Source of the DNA: M3007 sp038249605
GTDB lineage: Bacteria; Bacteroidota; Bacteroidia; Chitinophagales; Saprospiraceae
Length of the DNA: 15,360 nt
Direction of reading: 5' to 3'
Assembly (NCBI GenBank): GCA_038249605.1
Contig: JBBSDH010000091.1
Location: forward strand, 1 to 15,360
A program made the translations under genes and the position numbers. The notes under the pieces are model-generated. The model worked only from the letters and a program-made list of their open reading frames with translations, made no database searches and was not told the DNA's origin. Positions 1 to 7,331 of the stretch are shown piece by piece; position 1 is the first letter of the stretch; every line of letters begins with the position of its first letter.

Positions 1-404
1 ACCTCATCGCGTTCAAAGTACGTTGAACCCACCCCCGCGTGAATGGGAATGTTGATGAGGCTGCCGTGTTTGAAAAGGGAGTATTGAAACAAAGCGTCGA
101 GGTTTCCGATGAATTGCCGGGGTGCATTTTCGGCATTGCTGGTTTGGGTTACGCCCACTTTGAGGGGAACAACCAAAAAACCATTGGGTATGATTCTATT
201 TTGGTAAGCGATTTCAAAACCGCTGCCTTTTGATTCAGAGAAAATTTTGTGTAAATCCTTGTCGAAATTGAAACTCTCGTCTTGGGTTGTGCTGTAATTG
301 TACCACACGTAGCGGAAAGCGAAAGAATGTTTGGGCTGTGCAAATGCGGGCGTTTGAGCCAGTAAAATAACCAGCAAAAACAGCATTCCTAATTGGTTTT
401 TCAT
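1..404 (-). CDS. Outer-membrane beta-barrel protein, N-terminal part (truncated by window edge)
   Basis: An ATG at 404 opens a frame that reads without a stop to the window edge, giving 134 codons; the C-terminus is missing. Residues 1-23 form a clear signal peptide: MKNQ, then a hydrophobic stretch ending in AFA-Q. The mature part alternates polar and aromatic/hydrophobic residues (FRYVWYNYS, GFEIAYQNRIIPNG, LVVPLKVGV, NLDALFQYSLF, LINIPIHAGVG), as expected for amphipathic outer-membrane strands joined by short turns. Such N-terminal barrels occur in Bacteroidota OmpA-like and porin-like proteins, but no OmpA peptidoglycan domain is visible in the part present, so the subfamily is unknown. 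It is transcribed away from the lipoprotein gene at 550. Confidence is high that it is coding, moderate for the barrel call. Confidence 0.75.
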   Translation of the reverse strand, partial: MKNQLGMLFLLVILLAQTPAFAQPKHSFAFRYVWYNYSTTQDESFNFDKDLHKIFSESKGSGFEIAYQNRIIPNGFLVVPLKVGVTQTSNAENAPRQFIGNLDALFQYSLFKHGSLINIPIHAGVGSTYFERDE

Positions 405-549
405 ACAGAAATGGATTTTGTTTCGTATTAAAATAGTCGTTGTTTTGTAACGCTAATGTAAACTTTTTTGGTAAAAACCAATTTAAAAACGTTGGCACAA
501 TGGAAGCGCCATGGTTAACTTTTACTTTTCATCCACTACCTTGCACGCT

Positions 550-1521
550 ATGAATTTACTCCGTTTTTGTACACTTATTTCCCTTGGTTTGATCGGCTGC
601 ACTACGATATCGGACAATTCAGATGCCGAAGCGTGTGGTTTTTCGGAAAGTGCTGACATTACAGATGCAACATCCCGGCAAACCATCAGAGGGGCATTGC
701 TCGGTACAAGGTATGAATCCTTTGAAGCGTTGAAATCCGACGTACGGGTTGAATACGGCACTGGATCCGTCGTTGCTGGCGACCGTAGGCCCAAAGCGGA
801 TGTTGTCCGCGTAAGTCATTGCAGCAACGGCAAAAAAGTGGTCAGCGTTTTGACGCCTGGTGTGCATCAAGGCCATTTTTTATTGGCAAGGTACGATGGT
901 AACCTCTGGGATCGCCTGGCCCTGCCGTTCTACAGTCCTTATGCCGTGATGAACAGAAAAGACATGGAAAGCATTTACATTCTTACACGAAGGAGGTTCA
1001 TACGGTTTGGAGAAGGTGATTTTGCTTTTTTCGATTTTGCCAAATGCATGGTTGAAAACATCAATACGCCCGATTTGGCTTTTAAAAATGCCAGAGACAC
1101 TACGGAAAAAGGCTACCTCAATTCCTTCAACCACATCACCATCCAGGCCTTTATAACCTCCAGTTTTTCGGAAGAAATGGCCGATTTTATTGCCGACACC
1201 CACGAACGTTACTTCCATCCGGAGTTGATCAGCGGCAATTTTAAAAAAGAACAAATTGCTGACTTGGAAAACGGACCGCTGGATAATTATGTGGATATGA
1301 TCAACAACGAATGGGGACAGGAGCTCGGCAAACAACTGCGGGTAAAATATGGCATCAACCGCGATACTTACTGGACGCCGGCGTTGCTGGCCGATTATTT
1401 GAACGATGTACAAAGCTATCTTGGTTGGGCTTTTCAAATTGGTTTTCAACCCTTCAGGCCTGAAGATCGCAAAATCATCCGGTTTGCGTTTAAAATAAAC
1501 GCCGTGATGCGTGGATGGTAG
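550..1521 (+). CDS. Lipoprotein of unknown function with DUF6973-like C-terminal half
   Basis: I chose the ATG at 550 rather than the upstream in-frame ATG at 511, because it begins a compact lipoprotein signal peptide (MNLLRFCTLISLGLIGC; lipobox LIGC, Cys17). The protein has 323 residues. Residues 40-165 are a beta-rich region of unknown kind. Residues 190-262 carry the spaced motif H195...(T)H218-E219...D249-M-I-N252-N253-E-W-G256. This resembles the 'H ... HE ... DxxNNxxG' pattern I associate with the DUF6973 family; the match is from memory and needs a profile search. The family has no firm function that I know of, and a metal-binding or hydrolytic role would be a guess. The gene converges on the pentapeptide-repeat gene, with only 20 bases between their stops and no obvious terminator. 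Confidence 0.75.
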   Translation: MNLLRFCTLISLGLIGCTTISDNSDAEACGFSESADITDATSRQTIRGALLGTRYESFEALKSDVRVEYGTGSVVAGDRRPKADVVRVSHCSNGKKVVSVLTPGVHQGHFLLARYDGNLWDRLALPFYSPYAVMNRKDMESIYILTRRRFIRFGEGDFAFFDFAKCMVENINTPDLAFKNARDTTEKGYLNSFNHITIQAFITSSFSEEMADFIADTHERYFHPELISGNFKKEQIADLENGPLDNYVDMINNEWGQELGKQLRVKYGINRDTYWTPALLADYLNDVQSYLGWAFQIGFQPFRPEDRKIIRFAFKINAVMRGW

Positions 1522-1541
1522 CCAATAGCCTCCACAAACCG

Positions 1542-2816
1542 TCATTCTCCGTTTTTTTTCAGACGAAATACAGGACCGTTTTTGGTATCGGAAGTATCTT
1601 TTACAACGGTATGGTTTTCTTGTAGCCAATGCATTCCGGCAGGTTGCCATTTTTTCAGCTGCTCAAACCAGTTTTCATCCACCACAGCACCGTTCCATTG
1701 TGAGCCCTCAAGATTTGCCTCCGTTAGTAGGACTTTTTTGAAAACGGCGTCCTGTAGGTTGGTCAGGGTCAATTGGGCCCTTGTCAGGTCGGTGCCGGTA
1801 AAATTACCTCCTTGCAGTATGGCCCCGTTGAACAAGACCCCGTTGGCGTCAGCCCATTGCACCGAAGCGTTGGTAAGATCCGCCGTGCGCAGTTGGGCAT
1901 TGCAGAGGTTGGCTCCGTCGAGGACGGCCTTAGTGAGCACTGCTTCATTCAATTGTGCCCAGCGCAAATCCGCTCTTTTTAAATTTGCTCGACTTAAATC
2001 GGCTCGAAGCAATCGGGCTCCCCAAACAAGTGACTCAGCCAAATCAGCCCCTGTTAGGTTGGCGCCAACCAGATTCGCATCTTTCAACTGTGCTCCACGA
2101 AGGTTGATACTGCTTAAATTCAGTCCATGCAAATCGGCGCCTTGCAGTTCAGCACCGGCAAAAGTTGATTTTTCTTTTATTTGTGCAAACGAACTTGAAT
2201 CCATGTTCATCAGCAGCAAAGCTTGCAGGAGTTGTCCACGGGCCGGATTAAATCTTTGTTCCGTCAGGCTATCCCATTCGCTGTTGGCATACGTTTTTAA
2301 AGCGAAGCTCAAAGACGCAATACGGGTGATGGTGGTGTCGCTCAAGGTTCTGCCGGGATGGTTGTTAACTTCTGCAGCGGCTTCTTCCAATAAGCTGTGC
2401 ATCACCGGTAAGAGTTCATTGTTTTTTAAGGAAACCACCCATGCTTCCAATGCCTGCACCTTTTTGTCCCGGGCCAAAAGTTGAGCTTGGTGCGACGCAT
2501 GTTGGCGGTTTACCAACCATCCCAGCGCTGCCATTCCAGCAACAAAAATACCCAACGCGATGATCCATGGGTAGCGAAACAATGGGTTGTTTTGTTCGTT
2601 TGCGGACTCCGTTTTTTTACCGAACAGTGCAGGAAACTTGTGGTTGTTCAAAAGTTTCAACAGCAGGTATAGCAGAGAAACACCTGCCCATGCGGTTGCA
2701 AAACCCACCAGAAACGAAAGGTTTTTTTCAAGGTAGGGAAAACGTAAAAACCCCAGCGCCCACCCGAACACCAAACCTAAAACCAGGCCAATAAGTAGGT
2801 ACCCTTTTCTTTTCAT
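1542..2816 (-). CDS. Membrane-anchored pentapeptide-repeat protein
   Basis: The protein has 424 residues and starts MKRKGYLLIG. Three hydrophobic segments (about 5-26, 32-55 and 83-103) put the N-terminus in the inner membrane. A helical stretch (about 107-215) follows, then about 30 consecutive pentapeptides from 217 to 378 of the form A(D/N)LxX (for example GADLH, GANLT, RADLS, RANLK, RADLR), which fold as a right-handed quadrilateral beta-helix. The last 45 residues are outside the repeats. Membrane-linked pentapeptide proteins are common in bacteria and mostly uncharacterised; some soluble members mimic DNA and protect gyrase, but nothing here points to that role. The repeats leave a long shadow reading frame on the opposite strand. 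The gene stands alone, convergent with the lipoprotein gene at 550. Confidence 0.9.
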   Translation of the reverse strand: MKRKGYLLIGLVLGLVFGWALGFLRFPYLEKNLSFLVGFATAWAGVSLLYLLLKLLNNHKFPALFGKKTESANEQNNPLFRYPWIIALGIFVAGMAALGWLVNRQHASHQAQLLARDKKVQALEAWVVSLKNNELLPVMHSLLEEAAAEVNNHPGRTLSDTTITRIASLSFALKTYANSEWDSLTEQRFNPARGQLLQALLLMNMDSSSFAQIKEKSTFAGAELQGADLHGLNLSSINLRGAQLKDANLVGANLTGADLAESLVWGARLLRADLSRANLKRADLRWAQLNEAVLTKAVLDGANLCNAQLRTADLTNASVQWADANGVLFNGAILQGGNFTGTDLTRAQLTLTNLQDAVFKKVLLTEANLEGSQWNGAVVDENWFEQLKKWQPAGMHWLQENHTVVKDTSDTKNGPVFRLKKNGE

Positions 2817-3066
2817 CCGTGAGACAGGTATTTAGGGCGAAAATAGGTGGTTATTGGTGAAAATGTGAAAATTTAGACCATGTTTGGTTTTGGATGAGTG
2901 CAGAGCTCTCAGGTTTTTCAGGGAGGCTTCTATGGTAAAAGGGGCCGGAGCGATTTGAAAAGTCATAAATCCGCCTCTACCCTGCTTAATCTGTAATCCG
3001 TCACCGCCACCCGGCCTTAGGTATGGGTATTGAACTTGGGAAAAATTGATAACAACCAAAAAGTAA

Positions 3067-3312
3067 ATTTCACCCAGCTTCACAGCATCAATTCAAAGTG
3101 TAAGAAAAAACGCAGACAACTGTTACGGTCATCGCCTGATAAAAGGCGAGTGGAACATCGCTAAAGCTGTTCCTTTTGCAGAAAAAACCGCTGGCGAAAT
3201 TGGCTTTGAACTGGGCTTCGGGGAGCCCGCCCACTTTTCACGGCTTTTCAAGAACATGTTGGGCGTCACAGTTTCGGATTTTCGGAAATCAATTTCATTT
3301 GTCCAAACCTAA
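3067..3312 (+). pseudogene. Remnant of an AraC-family regulator (C-terminal HTH)
   Basis: There is no intact gene here. The frame through 3181-3312 reads AGEIGFELGFGEPAHFSRL, then FKNMLGVTVSDFRKS, ending at TAA (3310-3312). This matches the second helix-turn-helix of AraC/XylS regulators (IAFEvGFsdpayFsRlFKk..G.tPsefR). Upstream, the expected preceding helix ('KLFLLQKKPL') is found only in another frame (about 3164-3193), so at least one frameshift separates the two parts. The in-frame upstream sequence has no good start codon and a stop lies at 3064-3066. No N-terminal regulatory domain is present in this window. It could be the tail of a lost neighbour of the two-component genes or an unrelated relic. 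Confidence 0.65.
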
Positions 3313-3449
3313 ATGTTTATCAAAGAATAAATTGCACACGGTCGGGCATGGATATTCAAAAGAGGCCTTTTTAATGTAGGTTTTTATTGGCGCATAAGGT
3401 TAACTTAAAGGGGTTAAGCGCATTTATTTTTTCAATCCTGATCTTGAAG

Positions 3450-3465
3450 GTGATACTTTCGTGAT
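3450..3465 (+). promoter_or_regulatory. Candidate response-regulator operator (copy 1), regulator promoter
   Basis: GTGATACTTTCGTGAT contains two GTGAT half-sites whose starts are 11 bases apart, the head-to-tail spacing typical of OmpR/PhoB-family binding sites. The same 16 bases recur at 5699-5714. A TTTG that could be the core of a Bacteroidota -7 box (AATATTTG, 3477-3484, one mismatch to TAnnTTTG) starts 31 bases after the site start, and the regulator ATG follows 62 bases after the site end. This suggests autoregulation of the two-component operon. Confidence 0.6.
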
Positions 3466-3527
3466 GTTTTGATTACAATATTTGCAGTTCGGACGGAAGC
3501 CACCGTCAAAGGTTAATACGTATACTT

Positions 3528-4223
3528 ATGAATATTTTGGTTGTAGAAGACGATCCTTATATTGCTGAACTATTGTCTATACACTTGCGCGATTTGCCCG
3601 CCAAAGTGACGATAAGGTATCAAGGTTGGCAGGGTTTGGACGAGGCTTTGAGCGGAAAGTATGATTTTTTGGTCCTTGATTTGATGTTGCCCGGCTTAAG
3701 TGGTATGGAGATCTGCCGCCAGTTGCGTCAACATAAGCAATACCTTCCGGTGCTCATGCTCACAGCACGTTCGGAAGAGCAGGACAAAATTGCGGGTTTG
3801 GAAATGGGTGCTGATGACTACCTTACCAAGCCATTCAGCCCGGGAGAACTTTTAGCAAGGGTACGCTCGATCCTTCGCCGCACCCAGAGGGAAAACCGTC
3901 AATTAGCACATCAATTACAGCGCATTGAACGGGGAGGATTGGTCATGGATTTGGAACACCATACTGTGAACAAAGGCATGACCCGCATCGAACTGACGAC
4001 CAAAGAATTTGAACTCCTCCTGCTGTTCATGCAAAATCCTGGTCGGCCTTACACCCGACTTGAAATTCTGGATGATATCTGGGGAGAACAGTTTGAAGGG
4101 CTGGAGCACACCGTTAATACGCACATCAACCGCCTTCGCTCAAAAATCGAAAATGACCTGGCCAACCCCCAGTTCATCTTGACGGCTTGGGGTATTGGTT
4201 ATAAATTCAATGATTTACTTTGA
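3528..4223 (+). CDS. OmpR/PhoB-family DNA-binding response regulator
   Basis: The protein has 231 residues, the usual size for the family. Residues 1-118 are a receiver domain with the acidic pair D8/D9, phospho-acceptor D51 in LVLDLMLPG, T79 (LTA) and K101 (TKPF). Residues about 135-230 are a winged-helix effector domain: ELTTKEFELLLLF, then a recognition region TVNTHINRLRSKIE, ending in AWGIGYKF. The next gene is its histidine kinase, overlapping by 4 bases. A 16-bp direct-repeat site sits 62 bases upstream of the start, and an identical copy precedes the first DM13 gene, so this protein is the best candidate to bind both. Related regulators next to copper genes (CusR/CopR type) respond to metals, but the stimulus here cannot be read from sequence. 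Confidence 0.95.
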   Translation: MNILVVEDDPYIAELLSIHLRDLPAKVTIRYQGWQGLDEALSGKYDFLVLDLMLPGLSGMEICRQLRQHKQYLPVLMLTARSEEQDKIAGLEMGADDYLTKPFSPGELLARVRSILRRTQRENRQLAHQLQRIERGGLVMDLEHHTVNKGMTRIELTTKEFELLLLFMQNPGRPYTRLEILDDIWGEQFEGLEHTVNTHINRLRSKIENDLANPQFILTAWGIGYKFNDLL

Positions 4224-5713
4224 CATCAGCGCAGAATACAGCATTAGAACACGCAACGAGCACTCGGCTACGCCAGATTATGACGACCGTATTGGTCTCT
4301 TTTTTATTGCTGATTGCTTACTTTTTGACGGTCATCTATTTCAACGCATTGGCTGAGGCTGAAAATGCGAGTTTGATGCGATTGAATGGCATTGTGAATA
4401 CTTTGGCCATGCAAATAGACGGAGATGCCCACCAGCGCTTAATGTCTAAGTATGTTACCCAAGATGCCATAACCGCTACCCAACAAGATACTGATTATTG
4501 GAATATTCATCGGGTATTAAGGCGCAACATGCAGGCCAATATGCTTAACACCCCCATTTACACCATCATTTTAGACAGCACCAATACCTGCCATTTTGGG
4601 GTTACTTCTTCCGAAACACCTTATTTTCTCCACCCCTATCATTCTGCGCCCGCTCTTTTGATGGAAAAGCACGCTGAAGGCGCCATGATACCCAGATACG
4701 AAGATGAGTTTGGCACCTGGCTCTCTGCGTTCGCGGCTATTCGGAACAGTCGGGGACAGATGGTGGCGCTGGTACAAGCCGACCAAAAATTTGATGAATT
4801 CATGGTACAAGCCCGGACCACTGTGTGGCGCAATTTATTGATAGGCTTGCTGGTGGGCGCTTTCTTTTTGGCCATTTTGGTGCGCATTTTACGTCCCATT
4901 CTTCGCAAAGAACGCCAAACAAGGGCCGCACTCGCCGCAGCCAATGTGGAGAACCAACGCATCAATGAGCAACTCAAGCACAGTTTGGAACAAGTAACGG
5001 CGCTGGACACTTTTCGACGGGAGATGATTGCCAATCTTTCGCACGACTTGCGCACGCCTATGGCCAGTATTTTGGGATATTTAGAAACCGTAGTCCAAAA
5101 AAAGGCACAACTTTCAGATGCCGAACTTGATAGATTCCTCTGTGTTGCCCTTGTAGAAGCCAATCGGCTCAATCGGTTGGTGGCTGATCTTTTTGACCTT
5201 TCCAAGTTGGAATCCGGGCAAATTCAAATAGAAGCCGAACCCTTTCATATTGCTGAGCTGGCACAAGATATTCTCCAAAAATACCAGTTGCAGGCAGAGG
5301 CCAAACACATCAAACTATTGACCGATTTTTCGCCGTATTTACCCTTAGCATTTGCTGATGTGCGTTGGATTGATCGCGTTTTGCAAAACCTTATGGACAA
5401 TGCTCTTCGGTATGCGCACGAAGGTGGATTCGTGATGTTTTCTATTTTTGAAAAGGATGATACGCTTCATTTCAAAGTATGCAACAGCGGCGATGCCATT
5501 CCGGAGGCTCATTTGGATCGTGTTTTTGACCGTTATTTCAAATCTTCCAACCGAAAAAAAGACAGTACTGGGCTTGGGCTTACGGTTGTCAAAAAAGTGA
5601 TGGAATTGCACGGCCAGTGTGTTTGGGCAGAATCCAACGATGCTGTCACGACGTTCCGATTTACTTTATCTACTTACCATCCGGAGGACCGTACCCCTGT
5701 GATACTTTCGTGA
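4220..5713 (+). CDS. Sensor histidine kinase, partner of the upstream response regulator
   Basis: The frame starts at a TTG (4220-4222) that overlaps the regulator's TGA; an in-frame stop at 4211-4213 rules out anything further upstream. The next ATG is at 4280 (residue 21), just before the first membrane helix, and is a real alternative. From the TTG the protein has 497 residues: membrane helix about 22-42; periplasmic sensor about 43-203, with an IDGDAH stretch seen in other membrane sensors; membrane helix about 204-223; coiled coil about 226-262. The HisKA domain has H275 in NLSHDLRTPM, and the ATPase domain has the N box (N390, N394 in DNALRYA), a G1 box NSGDAIPE, and a G2 box TGLGL. No typical HAMP domain is evident. 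The last codons overlap the second copy of the candidate operator (5699-5714). Confidence 0.93.
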   Translation: MTSAQNTALEHATSTRLRQIMTTVLVSFLLLIAYFLTVIYFNALAEAENASLMRLNGIVNTLAMQIDGDAHQRLMSKYVTQDAITATQQDTDYWNIHRVLRRNMQANMLNTPIYTIILDSTNTCHFGVTSSETPYFLHPYHSAPALLMEKHAEGAMIPRYEDEFGTWLSAFAAIRNSRGQMVALVQADQKFDEFMVQARTTVWRNLLIGLLVGAFFLAILVRILRPILRKERQTRAALAAANVENQRINEQLKHSLEQVTALDTFRREMIANLSHDLRTPMASILGYLETVVQKKAQLSDAELDRFLCVALVEANRLNRLVADLFDLSKLESGQIQIEAEPFHIAELAQDILQKYQLQAEAKHIKLLTDFSPYLPLAFADVRWIDRVLQNLMDNALRYAHEGGFVMFSIFEKDDTLHFKVCNSGDAIPEAHLDRVFDRYFKSSNRKKDSTGLGLTVVKKVMELHGQCVWAESNDAVTTFRFTLSTYHPEDRTPVILS

Positions 5714-5714
5714 T
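5699..5714 (+). promoter_or_regulatory. Candidate response-regulator operator (copy 2), DM13 gene promoter
   Basis: This GTGATACTTTCGTGAT is identical to 3450-3465 and overlaps the stop codon of the kinase gene. A TTTG (5729-5732, within CACCTTTG, one mismatch to TAnnTTTG) starts 30 bases after the site start, against 31 at copy 1. The next ATG (5773) is 58 bases after the site end, against 62 at copy 1. The conserved layout argues for a functional promoter controlled by the upstream regulator. Confidence 0.6.
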
Positions 5715-5772
5715 AATTGATGTTCACCTTTGAGGAAGAATTTAATTTTTCACCAAACAAAAATTGATTGAC

Positions 5773-6228
5773 ATGAAACTCAAAGTACTATTTTTTGCTC
5801 TTCTCTCCATTGCATCCATTGTTTCTTTTACCGCCTGTGAAAAAGAAAAAGAAGTAATTGTGGACCCTACCATACCACAGGGGACTTTCTCAGCGAATAA
5901 AAGTGGAACTTTTGTAGAACAAAACGCAACTGGCACGAAAGGTGTGGCTGAGTTGGGTACCGACGAAGATGGTGTGCAGTTTCTTAAATTTGGTTCGGAC
6001 TTCAACACCAAATTTTCAACGGGTACCGTAACCGTTTATTTGAGCACATCCATGACATTCACGCCCGATCCAGGCAATGGCAATCCATTCCTGCGGCTTG
6101 TGGGCCCGGTATCAAAAGCAGGCGAGAACTATTTCCGTTTGAGTCCTTCCGCTGATCCCAAATTTAACCACGTTATCGTGTGGTGCGGCTCAGCAAGTAT
6201 TCCTTTTGGCTACGCCAAATTCCAGTAA
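5773..6228 (+). CDS. DM13-domain lipoprotein (first copy)
   Basis: The start is ATG 5773; a TTG at 5764 in the same frame would only add three residues before the signal peptide. The protein has 151 residues. Residues 1-21 are a lipoprotein signal with Cys22 (SFTAC), followed by EKEKE. This acidic/basic stretch resembles the Bacteroidota lipoprotein export signal, so the protein may sit on the cell surface. Residues 37-151 match the DM13 domain: GTFSANKSGTF, SDFNTKFSTGTVTVYLS, then the signature IVWC(138)GSASIPFGYAKF. DM13 was proposed to take part in electron transfer through its nearly invariant Cys, which is present here. A paralogue lies at 7332, and an outer-membrane barrel is between them. 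The candidate operator upstream ties it to the two-component system. Confidence 0.82.
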   Translation: MKLKVLFFALLSIASIVSFTACEKEKEVIVDPTIPQGTFSANKSGTFVEQNATGTKGVAELGTDEDGVQFLKFGSDFNTKFSTGTVTVYLSTSMTFTPDPGNGNPFLRLVGPVSKAGENYFRLSPSADPKFNHVIVWCGSASIPFGYAKFQ

Positions 6229-6239
6229 ATGTCCATTAC

Positions 6240-6271
6240 TTGTATCCAGTATTCCGGATGATGTAGGTTTG
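6240..6271 (+). promoter_or_regulatory. Candidate promoter for the barrel gene
   Basis: TAGGTTTG at 6264-6271 matches the Bacteroidota -7 consensus TAnnTTTG exactly. A TTG at 6240-6242, 21 bases upstream, could serve as the -33 element. Transcription from here would give a leader of roughly 120 bases that contains the stem-loop at 6315-6395. Confidence 0.45.
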
Positions 6272-6314
6272 TTTCTCAACGCAGGATTCTAAACTTTCAT
6301 CCCGAACAAGCTCT

Positions 6315-6395
6315 AAGCGGGTAGATCGGTAATGATGGGTAAAACAGTTTTTTTGATAAATCTGAATTTATCCGTTCTGACCGTCCTACCCGCTT
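6315..6395 (+). promoter_or_regulatory. Structured leader / attenuator-like stem-loop before the barrel gene
   Basis: AAGCGGGTAGATCGGT (6315-6330) pairs with ACCGTCCTACCCGCTT (6380-6395): 14 of 16 positions match, the outer 10 without a break. The 49-base loop holds a second hairpin, GATAAA-TCTGAA-TTTATC (6355-6372). The outer stem ends in CGCTTTTTAATG, so it is followed by a T-run and then at once by the ATG at 6400. It could be an intrinsic terminator after the DM13 gene, an attenuator, or a structured 5' leader. A second GGGTA (6337-6341) could compete for the TACCC of the 3' arm, which would allow a switch; that is speculation. Confidence 0.5.
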
Positions 6396-6399
6396 TTTA

Positions 6400-7299
6400 A
6401 TGTTATGCCTTTTTATTGAAGCAGGTCTACAACAATCCATAAACTTCATTCAGAAATTGAAAAAATTACTCTTCTTCGGACTCGTTTTTTGGCCATATTT
6501 TTTAATGGCACAAAGTGGCTGGACTCGTTCGTTCAAGTCTTGGTTTGTAAAGGTCGATGCGTCGCACTTTGCGTCTGACCGCTATTACAATCCGAATGGT
6601 GAAGAATTAATAACCAGCACTTTTCGACAGACTTCATTTAACCTGTATGGAGAATACGGCTTTCGGCCTCGATTGACTTTTATCGTACAGGCTCCTTTGC
6701 TGCGGCTCAATAGTTTTGAAACGACCGAAGTTGTTGCAGGCATCGGTGATTTGCGCTTAGAGGCCAAATACCGCTTAACGGGCAACCAATTGCCCGTATC
6801 CATCAGTATTGCACCCGAATTCCCAACGGGACGCGCCAACGCATTTGCCGCAAATAAAATGTTCCCCGATGATCAAATCAACCTGCCTACGGGAGATGGC
6901 GAGTTCAATGTGTGGACGACGTTAGCCGCTTCCAAATCATGGGGCAAAATGTACCTATCGGCTTTTACAGCCTACGACTTCAGGGGTAAGTATGAAGGTA
7001 AAAAATTTCGAAATCTATATCAATTGGGCGCCGAAATCGGATACAATCCTTGGCAGCCACTTTGGCTGAATGCCAAAATTAGGGCACAATTCAGCGATGG
7101 TGAAAGCCAAAATACTGATCTCGGTTTTGTACGTGGCGATGGCACTACCTACACGCTTACAAGCGTAGAAGCATTTTATAAAATCAACCCGAATTGGGGT
7201 GTATCAGCCACTTTTTTGAGCGGAAACAACTGGATTGCAGCATTTCGCAACATTTATATTGCGCCTTTTCTTTCGCTGGGTGTAGTTTATGAGCGGTAG
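6400..7299 (+). CDS. Outer-membrane beta-barrel protein between two DM13 lipoproteins
   Basis: The first ATG (6400) gives 299 residues. A TTG at 6457 would start MKKLLFFGLVFWPYFLMAQ, a tidy signal peptide cut after Ala-Gln, and may be the true start; the first 19 residues from 6400 look unlike a signal n-region. The mature part is made of amphipathic strands with short turns (LYGEYGFRPRLTFIVQAPLL, GDLRLEAKYRL, PVSISIAPEFPTG, NVWTTLAASKSWGKMYLSAF), and the C-terminus ends in a final strand, LSLGVVYER. Barrels of this shape are often annotated as 'transporter' or porin-like. I recognise no specific family. It sits 32 bases before the second DM13 gene, so the two are probably co-transcribed, and it may form an outer-membrane complex with the DM13 lipoproteins. 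Confidence 0.8.
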   Translation: MLCLFIEAGLQQSINFIQKLKKLLFFGLVFWPYFLMAQSGWTRSFKSWFVKVDASHFASDRYYNPNGEELITSTFRQTSFNLYGEYGFRPRLTFIVQAPLLRLNSFETTEVVAGIGDLRLEAKYRLTGNQLPVSISIAPEFPTGRANAFAANKMFPDDQINLPTGDGEFNVWTTLAASKSWGKMYLSAFTAYDFRGKYEGKKFRNLYQLGAEIGYNPWQPLWLNAKIRAQFSDGESQNTDLGFVRGDGTTYTLTSVEAFYKINPNWGVSATFLSGNNWIAAFRNIYIAPFLSLGVVYER

Positions 7300-7331
7300 C
7301 ATAATTCTTTCATCTTTAAAAATTCATCACC

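Larger units (their letters stand above)
2817..3527. other. 711-bp gap, mostly without genes
   Basis: Apart from the AraC remnant (3067-3312) and the regulator promoter (3449-3484), I see no coding gene. A minus-strand reading frame of 83 codons at 2832-3083 has no recognisable domain, no signal peptide and biased, low-quality composition, and is probably chance. A possible -7 box for the pentapeptide gene (TATTTTCG on the minus strand, 2838-2845, one mismatch to TAnnTTTG) lies just upstream of its start. A small palindrome CTTAA-AGGGG-TTAAG lies at 3404-3418. Confidence 0.5.

Noticed and set aside
880..1650. 256-codon minus-strand frame
   Set aside because: It is antisense to the DUF6973-like lipoprotein and overlaps the end of the pentapeptide gene. 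It has no recognisable domain.
1582..2484. 300-codon plus-strand frame rich in Ser/Ala/Arg
   Set aside because: It lies exactly opposite the pentapeptide-repeat gene. The repeat's regular codon use keeps the antisense frame open, and its translation shows no domain or export signal.
2832..3083. 83-codon minus-strand frame just upstream of the pentapeptide gene
   Set aside because: It has no signal peptide, domain or conserved motif, and it overlaps the probable promoter region of the pentapeptide gene.
4639..5205. 188-codon Ser/Arg-rich minus-strand frame
   Set aside because: It is antisense to the conserved histidine-kinase core. Its composition is typical of a shadow frame.
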